From Ooceraea biroi (Eukaryota > Arthropoda > Insecta > Hymenoptera > Formicidae): a DNA stretch of 64,000 bases. The stretch is taken from assembly GCF_003672135.1 (NCBI RefSeq), contig NC_039514.1, positions 11,149,787-11,213,786 of the forward strand. The letters run 5' to 3'. A model generated the notes under the pieces. It saw only the letters and a program-made list of their open reading frames with translations, had not been told where the DNA came from and ran no database searches. Of this stretch, positions 1 through 11,668 are shown in pieces. Within the stretch, counting starts at the first letter, position 1. Each line of letters opens with the position of its first letter. The position numbers were made by a program, and so were the translations under genes.

Positions 1-1956
1 CGGCGAGGAATAACGCGTCGCGATGTTAAACCGATAAAACGAACGTTTCCATCAACCTCGTATTTTAACAAGGAAAACAACCTCGAGTCAATTCATCGAT
101 TAAATAATCATCGATTGGATCCAACTGCCTCGCATTTTTTTTTCCGTCGAGGTAGGATTAAAAAGATTTTCATCGCAGCGCCAGCGGTTCCTCGCGCGCA
201 ACAGCCACAACAGCAACGCTGAACTGACGAATATCGATATCGGCTCCCATCGCGTCGCGTTGATGCCTCTTCGGGGGCATGGCAAGTGCGCCGTGCAGAA
301 GTTGTGCAGCCGGGAAAATGGCTGGTGACGTTGTAGACCAGCTTACCCGACAAACTCAGCACTTTGCAACGTGCATGCCTATGCCATACCGTTCACCCGA
401 TGTCCAATTAAGCACGCGCTAAGATTACCACGAGGAGCGGCAACTTGGAGCGGCGGCAGGATGCGCCGCGGAGGAGCGGCGCGGCGACAAATAAAACGTG
501 TCGTCTAACGCGACGCTGATAAATAAAGTTCCCCGACTTTAATGATGATAAAAGGGTGCAATAAAGCGTTAGAGACGTGTCAGAAAGGAGAAAAAACAAG
601 CAAGTCGAGAGACGACGCGATAGCGAGCGTGACGTCGTTATCGAAGCTCGCGCCAAATTGAATTTCGTGCCCGCTTCCTCGACTTCCGTCGCCGCATACT
701 CGAGAATTCAACGATCCCCTTGAGTTTCCCGGGCGCGCAAATAGCGCCGACGGAATACCTATCGAGATATGCACGCTTGCAGCGAGCTCGACTCTCGAGG
801 AAGGGTGTTTCTCGGCGTACTCGTGCCCGCGTTTTCAGATCATTCAACCTCACCCCTTTTCCTTGAGAGAACAACGTTATTATTCACGAATAAAAGCCGA
901 GAAATCGCGCGGGCGGAATATGTCGACAACAGATTTGAGTTTGTTAAGAAATTCGCATCTTCATCGCGTACTCATATTTGAATTTAGTACCAGCCTATTT
1001 CCCACCCCCTTACAGCACGAGGAATATCGATATTCCCACTTTGAATTTTCTGAAAATTTCCCTGACTTGGTGTTATTATGTGTTCAAGTTTTTTGCGGAG
1101 CAAAATCTGCCGATTCTGACTCCAACACTGTTATCGCGACATGAACAAAGTGGCTGAGTACCGATATAACGATGACCTGAATCGCAAGAAGGAATCGAAC
1201 AAAAAATACTTGGCCTAGACAAAGTTGTTAACATCGTCTACATTTTCCTACAAAATTCCAAATCTATCGCGCCGTCAAATCGAATTTAAGAACCCAACGC
1301 ATTTGGCTAGATTACTTTAATTAGCAAACATTCTTGAATCGATTGTCTAAGTACACTCGCAAGAGATCCCGGATTTTATTATATAAATGTTCAATATTTA
1401 CGTTATAAATACCTTTTGCAATCACTGAATTGCGCAAATAACAAATCATCGAATACGTTTCCAAAGAACAGATCAATCGAACGACTAAAAGCGATATGAT
1501 TCCGGGGTAACCAGCATTCGCCACCATCGCATTAGCACAGAGTCCGTTTCAATGAATTTCATCAAACCATCCCGGAACTGGCAGCCACGATACCCGGATT
1601 TCAGTCAAGCTTCGAATTGATCCTTCTCTACATCCATGTATGCATTTTACAATGCATGCGAGAGGATTCTCTCAAAGCGATTCAAGCTTCGACGCTTTTA
1701 CGGAAGTAAATGTAAAAACAAGTGTCTCAGTTATTACTACCTGAACATTTTGACATTAAGAGAATATCAATATTTAGAAGAGAAAACTCCTAAAAATCTA
1801 ATTTTCAATTCAGATTATAAATACAGAAAAAGCACGTAAAAATATTTAATTATACATACGAATATGTATTGATACATATATATTATTCTATATACCATCA
1901 AAAATATATACGTGTACGTGATAATACTTCTAACGCTGATACATTCTCGCAAAATT
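1..1956. other. Gene-free flank left of the lectin array
   Basis: No exon is recognised here. The first 1.2 kb is CpG-rich with short unrelated open frames on both strands; from about 1.3 kb the sequence becomes AT-rich and grades into the lectin array. The last few hundred bases should hold the 3' untranslated region of lectin copy 1, which is transcribed leftward. No clear poly(A) signal was located. Confidence 0.5.
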
Positions 1957-2987
1957 TTACGCAGGAAGTTTGCAGAAGAAATGAAGGAGAATACCACACT
2001 GCACATCGTCCATTCCACCTTCAGGAGAGACGAGAGCCGCGCAATTTTGGTTACCACCGTTATTATCGGGTTGGTTTGGCCATTTAGTTGTCCAACTAGT
2101 GTAACCTGTATTTTCTAAAGGCTCATCTAAAATGCTAACCCAGTCACCCTCTTCATAAAGATCGTGAAGACCGAGCCAAGCTGCACTTATATTTTTCTCT
2201 TGCATCATACGTAAAAGAACCTTTTCTTCAGAAGTTGAGTTAATAATGGCCAAATGACCTAAATATAATAAAAAGACTTATCTCTCAATATTCTTAAACT
2301 ATTGCACGTTAAGCTCATCAGTTAACAGACAGTAACACATGCCGATCAAGATATAAACAATGCTCATTAGATATTAAATGACATGTCGCAAATTATCTCC
2401 ATTACCTCCTTCCTTGACACAAGTCTGACGAGCTTTATTCCATGTAGTTTTGAGCAAATAAAATTTATGCACGTAACCATCTTTTACTTTTTCCGTATTA
2501 TTCGGTAATAATCCTTCTAATCGCTGCGTGTCATATAAGTAAAATATTTGCTGGCCCACAATATAATTGTTGTGACCATTCATAGTAATCACTGGTTTCT
2601 TACTTAATTCCTCTGAAGTAGAATTGATAAAATAGGTTTCAAAAATATATAAAAAAATGTTTTGTCTAAGACAGTTTTTGTTTTATATAGCAATTTAGAT
2701 AAATTAATCATTATTCACAAAAGAAAATATCGAAAAAATATAAAAACGCTTCAAAAAATTTATAAATAGGAACTATCATCAACTTTGCACGTTTTGTACA
2801 CTTTGCATGAATAAATTTCGAATGAATTATATTATTAAGAGAACGCTTTACCTGCAACTTCACTGCAATTTGGCTTATTTCGTATTGGCTTATTTAGTAG
2901 TAATGGAAGAGTTTGAGTATCACTTGGCATAAGTGCATATCCTTGGACTTGACAAAAAGCAAGAATAATTAAGCAATACTTGAACAT
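1957..2987 (-). CDS. Lectin copy 1: secreted C-type lectin, LPS-binding-protein-like (intact)
   Basis: Three exons: 2852-2987, 2406-2612 and 1957-2258, with GT-AG introns both in phase 1, giving 214 residues. Exon 1 encodes a signal peptide (MFKYCLIILAFCQVQG) and a short linker with NCS. Exon 2 holds the start of the carbohydrate-recognition domain, TWNKARQTC. Exon 3 holds the rest: GHLAIINS, AWLGLHDLYEEGDW, the specificity triplet QPD, NCAALV, MDDVQC and the final FFC. QPD is classically galactose-type, and MDD stands where many lectins have WND. The family binds microbial glycans or LPS in hemolymph; the exact ligand is inference. Compared with sister copies, exon 2 lacks about nine residues (the ITPGIGAH segment) just before TWNKAR, so folding may be altered. 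A TATA box lies about 65 bp before the ATG. Confidence 0.85.
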
Positions 2988-3050
2988 TGTTAAACGTTCC
3001 TGAGGTGAGCGATATACTGAAGAATAATGTGACAGATAGTGGAAACCTGT

Positions 3051-3060
3051 ATTTTATACT
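3051..3060 (-). promoter_or_regulatory. TATA box of lectin copy 1
   Basis: The minus strand reads AGTATAAAAT about 65 bp before the start codon, at the position conserved across the array. A GATA site (GATAAG on the plus strand, 3083-3088) lies about 25 bp further upstream. Confidence 0.6.
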
Positions 3061-3663
3061 CATTTCATAGATTGACATAGATGATAAGCTGAGTTAAGTC
3101 ATGAACATAAAACGACATTAAATATCAGACGCGTGATAAAATAAGGAAAATGATGAGATCGACATATTGACACTACACATGATTGAAAAACTTTAATAAT
3201 GCGATATGCAAAACGAGGAAAATCTAGTTCGTACATTAATCAGTACAGGAAAAGCAGGCAAATTGAAATTTTTTATAATAACTCTCTATTTACGGTTTTC
3301 ACGATTGTTGCAGGTAAATTTCCATTGAAATGCTCGATTATGCACTCCGGATAGTCTCTGATAACGTAATATTCAAATTTACATTTAGATTAGAGTTAGT
3401 CTTTCGATAAAGCATCAATTTTTCTAATGTACTACATTCTTGGTATCTTATCTTGTGACGATAATTAACTTCTTACTAGTTTAAAAATAATTCTACAATG
3501 CGCGTTATATACATATTTTTACTAATTGATTACGTCTTTTATGATAACTACAGATTCCAAGAGAGTTATGTACATATCTTATTTATATAAGAAACGTAAC
3601 TTTCCATAATACTATGATATAGTATTACAGTATTACAGTTATGTAGTTAGAAATCTGCACATA

Positions 3664-4497
3664 GAGGGTGTCCACAAAATCAGTTATCACCCTTATACTT
3701 TTGGAAATGGTTCAAAATTACGAAGAATCGTGAAACACGTATTCAATCATTTTGGAACGCTACTCTTTTAAGAATGTTGGAGCGGTTACCCCCTCCCCCC
3801 CCCCAGGGGAGTTCAAAGGCACCCTAACTTAAAAATTTCAAATGAAACCCGGCATAAAGTATTACATCGTTGTTTGAAAGGGCATAAAAAAAGAAAATTT
3901 TTGGCGCAAGGCAGAGAGAAGTTGATACGTTTATCCGTTCGGGAGTTATTTGCGGTCAAACTTCGAAAAAGAGCAAGTTTCAAAAAATCATTACTCCTAT
4001 TTGGAAAATTCTAAAAGAAGGAGATATGAAAATTTTCATCTTTTTAAGTCCTTTCCATAAAAAAAATTCAGATTTGATCTTGGGGTTTTCTTTCGGGGTT
4101 ATACCGAAAATGATCCCTTGTGAGCACATTAAAATGATTTGCAAAACTGGAAAACTCGTCGCAATGGTGATGTTTTAGAAGCTTAAAGTGTAACTGATAT
4201 TACACGATACTGAAAACTGAACTGTTAGCATTTTTTAGTTGCATACAGGTTTTCATTTCATTAGAGTAGTTACACAATTTAAATACAGTTAATTTTATAC
4301 AGTCTAGTTTTATTAGTAACGTTCAGTTTTCAGTATCGTGTGATATAATTTACACTTTAAGCTTCTAAAATATCACTATTGCGACAAGTTTTCCAGTTTT
4401 GCATTCAGTTTTGCAAATCATTTTAATGTGTTCACGAAGGATCAGTTTCAGTATAACCCCGACTTGAAAGAGATGGTAACTGACGTTGTGGACACTT
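3664..4497. mobile_element. Foldback/MITE-like DNA element with TIRs and TA flanks
   Basis: The ends are inverted repeats: the left end contains GTGTCCACAAAATCAGTTA, and the reverse complement of the right end contains GTGTCCACAACGTCAGTTA. Both ends abut TA dinucleotides. Inside, 4080-4226 and about 4320-4460 form a second, longer imperfect inverted repeat (around 110-140 bp) sharing CACATTAAAATGATTTGCA and TTTAGAAGCTTAAAGTGTAA. No transposase frame is present. It looks like a non-autonomous element, perhaps Tc1/mariner-mobilised; the superfamily assignment is inference. Confidence 0.65.
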
Positions 4498-4748
4498 TAT
4501 ATATAGCAAAAACTGCCACTATCATGTAAATATTTCGATATTAATGCAATATCAGGAACTAGAAGACAAAATTTCTCCAATTTAAATTATACAAGTAAGT
4601 ATGTAGAAATACTTATTTATATATAGAAATACTTGTTTATATATATATATATGTATGTATGTATGTATATTTATATATATTATCTCATACACTAATCACA
4701 AATATGCATGTAATAATATTTCTAATGCTGATATATTCTTATAAAATT

Positions 4749-5974
4749 TTATGCAGGAATTTCGCAGAAGAAAGGAATAGAATCACCACAACTAAAATCG
4801 TCGAGTCCACCTTCTGGAGAGACGAGATTCCCGCAATTTTAATTACCACCGTAATTATCAGGTCGATTTGGCCATTTAGTCGTCCAATTGGTGTAACCTG
4901 TATTTTCTAAAGGCTCATCTAAAATAGTAACCCTATCACCCTCTTGATAAAGATCGTGAATTCCGAGCCAAGCTGTATTTATATTATTCTGTTCCATCAT
5001 ACGTAAAAGAATCTCTTCCTCAGAAACCGAATTAATAATGGCCAAATGACCTAAATGTAATAAAAAAATTTATCTCTCGATATTCTGAAGCTATTATAAT
5101 ATGATTAGCATATTAACTTTTGTTGATATAAGTCCATCACTTGGCGCTACAAATGCTTCACAAAACACTTTCCATCTCTTTTCTTCTTTCAAATAAAAAT
5201 AAGCATAAAAAGTATTTTGAAGCATTTATAGTGCTGGACCGCATCCATAGCAGGCAATAACATATATATCGATTACGACATTAATAGGTAGTAATGCTTG
5301 TTTCATATTAAGGATATATTATGAATTATTATTATTACCTCCTTCCTGGATACAAGCCTTGCGAGCGTTATTCCATGTAGCTCTGCGCAAATGAAGTTTA
5401 TGCGCTCCACTACCAGGTGTAATAAGCCAACCGTCACCTTTTAATTTTTTCGTATGTGTATTATTCGGTAATAATCCTTCTAATTGCTGCACGTTGTATA
5501 TGTAAAATATTTGCTGGCCCACGTGAATATTGTTGTAACCATTTAGAGTAACCATTGGATTCTTATTTAATTCCTCTAAAGCAGGGATTGATAAAACAGT
5601 CTTAATATTCCCAAAACTATATAAAAAATATTTCGTCTGGGACAGTTTTTGTTTTACATAGCAATTTAGATAGATTAATCACTATGCACACATTCAAAAG
5701 AAAATCGAAAAATGCAATGCGAAACACTGTAAAAACACTTTGGAATTATTATCACCAACTTTATACTTGTTTATTCCGCACTTGTGAATAAATTGTATTA
5801 TCAGAGAAAGCTTTACCTCGACTTTCATTGCAATTCATCTTATTTGGATATTGGAGTAATGGGATGATGAGTAATTAATCTAGTATGACTTGGTGTAAAG
5901 TGTCCTCGAACTTGATGTTCTTCTTGCTTTGTTTCTTGCCAAAGAACAAGAATAATTAAGAAATATTTGAACAT
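4749..5974 (-). pseudogene. Lectin copy 2: nearly complete but with a frameshift and a nonsense codon
   Basis: All three exons can be placed: 5817-5974, 5339-5575 and 4749-5050, with sound splice sites. Exon 3 has an in-frame TAA after YGGN where copies 1 and 4 have CAA (Gln). Beyond it the frame is again lectin-like (NCGNLVSPEGG, then PFFCEIPA and a proper stop). Exon 1 is 158 bp, whereas phase 1 requires a length of 3n+1, so the signal-peptide frame (MFKYFLIILVLWQ) does not join exon 2; a small indel after the signal peptide explains this. The triplet is RPD in place of QPD. The otherwise good conservation suggests recent inactivation. A single-read error could explain one lesion but hardly both. 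Confidence 0.8.
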
Positions 5975-6054
5975 CGTGAAACGTTCCTGATAATTGCCCT
6001 GACAATTGAATAATGTACCGAAGTAATGATTTGATACATAGTCGAGACCGTTTA

Positions 6055-6064
6055 TTTTATACTC
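6055..6064 (-). promoter_or_regulatory. TATA box of lectin copy 2
   Basis: The conserved AGTATAAAAT core sits on the minus strand about 80 bp before the ATG. The upstream GATA motif (AAATGATAA on the plus strand, about 6072-6080) is kept as in copies 1 and 4. Confidence 0.55.
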
Positions 6065-6499
6065 ATTTTGAAAATGATAACCTGTTAGGTCATGAGCACA
6101 CTCCGCTAGTAAATATCAGACGCATGATAAAATAAAGATACGCGTAACAAAATACTGATATTAACATGTTGACATTGCAAATGATTATAATATTTAATAA
6201 CCTGATATGCAAAAGGGTAACAATCTACTCTACATGTTGCAAATTGTAGCCGGAAATTGAAACTTTTTACTGTAATAACTGTATATTTACGATTATCACG
6301 AAAGTTGCAAGTAAATCTCCATTGAAACGATGGAGTGTGCTTAATGGAACAATCCTGAAAATACAATATTATACATATATAATTACAACAAACATGAATA
6401 AAGATGCTTGCTATATGTGTACATTAATTAATACATATACATATATGTTACTACAAAAAATAAAGACGACAATATTTCAATTATTGATATATTTTTAAT

Positions 6500-7168
6500 G
6501 TTGCACGATTTTGCGCAAGAGTTCACAAAAGAAAGGAACTGAGATATAATTAAGCATTGTCCATTCCTTCTCCTGTAGAGATGAGAATCGCATAATTTTA
6601 GTTATTAGGATTATTGGAAACATTTAGTCGACTACCTGATACAGTCCGTATTTTCTAAAAAGTTCATCTAAAATGGTAACCTCTTAATAAAGATAATGAA
6701 GTTTAAATCAAGCCGTGGTTATACGTTCCTCTTGCATCATACGTAAAAGGATTTTCTCCTCGGAAGTTGAGTTAATAATGACCAAGTAACATAAATATAA
6801 TAGTTCCCAAAATATATAAAAAAATATTTCGTCGAAGACAATTTTTGTTTTATAGCAACTTAAATAGAAAGGATTAATCACAACGAAAAAAGTTAAAAAG
6901 AAGATATAGAAAAAATAGTAAAAATACAGTAAAAGAAAAAACTTAGGAATTGTCACCAATTTTCTCATCATCAATTATCACTTTACACGTTTATTCCGCA
7001 CTTGTTGAATAAATGGTATTCAGAGAAAAGCTTTACCTACAATTTCACTGCAATCCGGCTTATTTAAGTTTAACGTTAATGGAAGGTTCCGAGTAATCAC
7101 TTGATGTAAGTGAAGTCCTCGAACTTGACAGTAAAAAGCAAAAATAATTAAGGAAAAACATTGAACAT
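6500..7168 (-). pseudogene. Lectin copy 3: decayed relic lacking exon 2
   Basis: Exon 3 homology (about 6505-6789) starts with VIINSTSEEKILLRMMQEE, then has several stops and frameshifts, yet still ends in PFFCE. Its acceptor AG is destroyed. Exon 1 (7037-7168) keeps the donor and NKPDCSEIVG, but the frame breaks a few codons after the ATG. Only about 250 bp separates the two, and that spacer matches intron 1 of copies 1 and 2, so exon 2 and intron 2 have been deleted. Confidence 0.8.
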
Positions 7169-7709
7169 CGTTAAACGTTCCTAAGTTGAGCAATACATCG
7201 AAGCAATGATGCGACACATAGCCAAGAATTGTACTAACTTTATAAATGATAACCTGAGTTAGGATCATGAGATAGAGCGTTTAAACGTCACTGACATGAC
7301 AAAATTCGGAAATTAATGACATCGAGATGTTAGCACTGCAAATAATTGAAAAATTTAATAATATGCCAAATGAGAAAAACCTACTCCATATATTGAAACT
7401 TTTAGTCCAGAGTTGAAACTTTTTATAATAACTCTCTATTTGCGGATATTGCTCTCTTTCTCACGAATGTTATAAATAAATCTCCAATTAAACAGTCGAG
7501 TGTGATATATGTGATATTATATAGGATGTCCCAGACCGATCTAATATATTGTGCGTCGAAAATAAGCGCACCAAATACGATAGAAATGATATAATAACCT
7601 AATATATATAATGATATCAAAATTATACAACGTATTGTAACACAGGCAACAATATTGATAATGTCTATACATTATATACTGCTGTAAAGATGACACTTCC
7701 AACTGTTAT

Positions 7710-8021
7710 TTGCGCGTGGCATTAGTATTTACATTGCATTTACCTGCTATATTTGTTAATTTAAAATGGGAATTGATAAAGTGCATTTGTGTCATATTAT
7801 TTAAGTTTAGAGAAGGTGCAAATGTTTCTGCTGCTATCAAAAGTATTTGTAAAGTCTATGGAAAGGCTGTAGTGGCTACTAGAACAGTTAGAAAATGGTT
7901 TGCGAGTTGTAGACACAGTGATTTTAATTTAGAAGACAAACCACGCTTTAGATGCCCAGTGAAAATCGATGATTTAATCATCAATTTAATCACTTCGAAT
8001 TCGAAGAATTATAAACAATGA
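7710..8021 (+). mobile_element. Mariner transposase N-terminal fragment (HTH only)
   Basis: The frame encodes the Mos1/SETMAR-type N-terminal helix-turn-helix: FKFREGANVSAAIKSICKVYG, then RTVRKWFA and DFNLEDKPR. The natural start is probably the ATG at 7766 (MGIDKVHLCHII), which is one frame away from FKFREGAN, so there is a frameshift near 7800. The frame stops at 8021 with no catalytic DDD/E domain, and no terminal inverted repeats were found. It is a dead 5' fragment of a mariner element. Confidence 0.75.
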
Positions 8022-8478
8022 TGGTGATTACCTAATTGATGAATAATTTGTTTCTACTAAATGCAATAAAATATAAAGTCAAACTATTTGATTGTTTTTA
8101 ATGAATTCGCTATACATGTATTATGATTTTAATGAATTCTACATATATTATATATTTTATCCATTGACATGGATTACATTTATTACATTACATTTGACAT
8201 GATTAACTGCAGTGACTAGGAAATATATCTTTTATAAAATGTAATATTATAATTATAATATGTAGATAAAACTCTATGCAAAAAGTTTTATTATCATGTA
8301 AACATTTCAATAGTTAAGCAACATGAATATCTAGAAGAAAAAATTTCGAAAAATCGAATCTTCAGATTACAACAAAAGAATAAAGATGTTTGGTACACGT
8401 TTACGTGTAATACATTTACATGCATATATATATTATTACAAAGATATATACGATAATATTTCAAATATTGATATATTT
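8022..8478. other. Intergenic AT-rich spacer
   Basis: No gene is seen. The stretch is AT-rich and should contain the 3' untranslated region of lectin copy 4. A short direct repeat (TTTTAATGAATTC) occurs twice near 8095-8145. Confidence 0.4.
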
Positions 8479-9434
8479 TTAATGTTGCACGATTTTACAC
8501 TCCTGTTCACAGAAGAAAGGAACTGAGTGGCCACAATATACATCGTCCATTCCCTCTTCCGGAAAGATAAGAGTCGCACAATTTTGATTGCCACCAGCGT
8601 TATTAGGATTTACTACTGGAAACCACTTAGTCGACCACCTGGTATAGCCTGTATTTTCTATAGGCTCGTCTAAAATGGTAACCCAGTCACCCTCTTGATA
8701 AAGATCGTGAAGACCGAGCCAAGCTGTGCTTATATTCTTCTCTTCCATCATATGTAAAAGCAACTTCTCCTCAGAAATCGAGTTGATAACGGCCAAATGA
8801 CCTAAATGTAATAATAAGATTTATGTCTCGATAGTTTTAAGTTAGTACCATTACCATTACTATTAGCACGTTAATTCTTCAGTTGACAGAACATTAACAA
8901 TGCTCATTCGATATTAATGACATATCACGAATGATTTCTATTACCTCCTTCCTGAATACAAGCTCGGCGAGCAACATTCCACGTAACTGCATCAAGATGA
9001 AGCTTGTGCCTTCCCATACCAGGTGTGATGATATAATCGTCTTTTATCCCTTTCTTCGTATTATTATTATTCAATAATAATTGTTTTAATTGTTGCCCGT
9101 TAAATAAATAAAATACTTGCTGATCAATGTGATAGTTATTATATCCAGTCATATTAATCACCGGTTTTTTATTCTCTCCTACAGCAGAATTAACAGAATT
9201 ATCTTAATATTTACCGAAACATATAAAAAGCATTTTATCATTTGCAAAAAAATTAAGAAAAGATCAAGAAGATATAACAAAACTGTAAGAAAATGTATAA
9301 TGTCAGAAAACTTTACCTGAAATTTGACTACAATTCGTCTTACTTCCAGGTAGTGGTAACGGAAGAGTATCACTTTGTGCAATTGTATTTTGCATTTGAC
9401 ATAAAACAGCAAGAACAATTAAGTACTTAAACAT
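8479..9434 (-). CDS. Lectin copy 4: secreted C-type lectin, LPS-binding-protein-like (intact)
   Basis: Exons 9317-9434, 8945-9178 and 8479-8801 join in phase 1 at both introns to give 224 residues. Exon 1 is a clean signal peptide (MFKYLIVLAVLCQM) plus a linker with NCS. The lectin domain runs from DDYIITPGMGRHKLH through VTWNVARRAC (exon 2) into HLAVINS, AWLGLHDLYQEGDW, NCATL, MDDVYC and PFFC (exon 3). The specificity triplet is NPN, one change from mannose-type EPN. The C-terminus is extended past the last domain cysteine (CEQECKIVQH), adding a cysteine. The expected product is a secreted hemolymph lectin; the ligand is unknown. Confidence 0.88.
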
Positions 9435-9503
9435 GATTAAATGTTGTATTGCTGAATTGAGTAGTCTCGAATAAATCTAGCGATATATAGCTACATCCGT
9501 CCG

Positions 9504-9513
9504 TTTTTATACT
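9504..9513 (-). promoter_or_regulatory. TATA box of lectin copy 4
   Basis: The minus strand reads AGTATAAAAA about 70 bp before the ATG. GATA (AAATGATAA on the plus strand, 9522-9530) follows about 10-20 bp further upstream, matching copies 1-3. Confidence 0.55.
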
Positions 9514-9689
9514 CGTTCGGCAAATGATAACGAATTACGTCATAAAGCTAATAGATATCAGATGCGTGTAATAAAAAAACATAAAAAGACACGATTATAC
9601 ACGATTAAAGAAGAAGATTTCCCAATACTTAAAATTTGCAGTTGTTAAAATTTTTAAATTTAGCTCTCTTTTCGCAATCTTTTATCTCT

Positions 9690-10090
9690 AAACTGCAAAT
9701 TCTCGCATTCTTTCTTTGCATCAGCTCGTATACATAACACATGTTACATAATATATCCAGTAAAAGATCATTAGGTTATTTATACCAATATGATTACATT
9801 GAACTGTGTCTCGCACTGTTTATCCAATGTATATCTATCAACGTACATTTCATATACTACGTATTTCTGGCTCAGATACATGCGAACTTTACTTGTAGCA
9901 AAGTCATCTTTTTTAAGAGAAATCCAGCTCTTTGGAAGAACTTACGGTATCCAAATCTCGAAGATAAACGAATTCCTTCAGCGAGCGGAAATAAAGTAGG
10001 AAGGAAGAGATACGACGATGAAAAGTAGAAAATTCAGTAATATTTTAGCGGTCTTATAAAGACGTTCGTATGATAAAGGTGGAATAGCCT
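9690..10090. repeat. Duplicated intergenic block, copy A
   Basis: Homologous to 15270-15690. Shared stretches include AATTCTCGCA, ACTTTACTTGTA and ATGATGAAAAG-like ends, with both copies in the same orientation. It was carried along when lectin units duplicated. Open frames of 95 and 69 codons lie on the plus strand but are only partly conserved with copy B; no known protein is recognised. Confidence 0.55.
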
Positions 10091-10620
10091 TGGAGAGAAT
10101 TGATAGACTATAAGATGTTATCATCACGCCGCATGAGTAGTGCAACGAATACAATATGTATATCTATAAATACTGCTGTTCGAATAAAATGAAATGAAAG
10201 AATATTTTATAAAAGATGATTGAATTGAAGAAGATTTATAAAAGAGAGAAAAATATGTGTATGTGTGTATAAGCGCATGCTTAAAGAATAAATTCGTAAT
10301 AAGTACAAATATTAATAAATTTATAGATAAGTAGAAATATTAGAAAGCTCTTATTTAGCAATAAGTGTCTAATGATAAATGTAATTATAATAAATACGCA
10401 AGTATCAAGAAAGAATTGATTGTCAATTTATAATTTTCTTTTTTTTAATCAATATGATTATCCATGTGGTTTTTAAAAATAATATTTGTAATATTTATAG
10501 GCAAAAAGAGCTTTATTTTATATCGTTATTAATTTCTCATAAGAGTAACACAATTCTCCTCGCCATTGTAATTATCGAGTTGTTTATTTCTTACTTTTTT
10601 AAATTAAATTAATTAATTTC

Positions 10621-11429
10621 TTTTGTCGTTTATCCAATGAATCTTGTATTTTCTATGGTATCGCCCTTAATAGTAACTCAGTCATCCTCTTTGTAAAGAT
10701 TGTATTGTATTGTACTGTCTGAACCAAGCCGTAGTAATGTTTTTTTCTTCGGCTTCCGAATTAATCGCCACTCTCGCATTGAGTGCTTTTTACTCGAATC
10801 GGGGTGGAGGGTTTCAATTAAAAATTAATATTTAATTAAAAATTAATTTTATTTATTATATTATTTGGCAACTATGTAAGTGCTGTTCCCACTAATTGTT
10901 GTTTTCTGGTGTAAGTCATCTCATAAAGGAAATATATCAAATTATCTTATTATTTCTTGAAACAAAGAATGTTTTCGCTTCTTTTATCTTTCCATATCCA
11001 TCTTTCTTTCTCTAAAAACTATACGTTTTTAATTACGTAATCTATAAAAAGCGAGTGAATCGCAAAGATTCGTTAGCTGCACATATTTTGTGCCAATTGA
11101 CAAAATACGTTCAATGTCTGTGAAGACAAATGGGTAAGAACAGACATGCTAATCCAATCAAAAAATTATTTAATTAAAAAGTCTTTGAATTAAAAAGAAG
11201 AATGACAAAAATAAAGCAAACTATAAGAAATTTAGAACGTCAGAAAGTTTATTTTGCTCATTAATATTTATTTGCAAATGAAATATACTAGTAGAATAAA
11301 TTTTATCTGCAACTACACTACTGTTATCTAGTGTAGTTCAGTTTAGCGATAACGGAAGCTCGCGGGTCGTATCAACCGCATATCTCTATGACTTTGATAG
11401 CATAAAGCAAGAATAATTAAGAAGTACAT
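10621..11429 (-). pseudogene. Lectin copy 5: ancient relic
   Basis: Positions 10621-10770 are a degenerate antisense match to lectin exon 3: the region coding WLGLHDLY..DW..L is still recognisable, with indels. Positions 11308-11429 match exon 1 (MYFLIILALCYQS), then frameshift; the donor GT has become GA. Exon 2 is absent or unrecognisable. This is the most decayed copy together with copy 8. Confidence 0.7.
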
Positions 11430-11668
11430 CGTTAAATTTTGCTACTGAGTAATTTTGAAATAATGACGTAATATACAGCCAACATTCGTTTGTGCAGTAA
11501 CACAGTACTGAATAATAATAAATATTACCATGTGAGAAATATGTATAAGAATCAATAAAAAATAATTTTAGATGTCAGTTTATTATCAACTCATTTTCGG
11601 ATCGGTACAATTAATTATGTTAACGGGAATCGCAATTTATAATGAAAACGCGCGCTCGACGAAACATT

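Noticed and set aside
7500..7560. Possible terminal inverted repeat (GGATGTCCCAGACCGATCT) for the mariner fragment
   Set aside because: No matching inverted partner was found downstream of the fragment.
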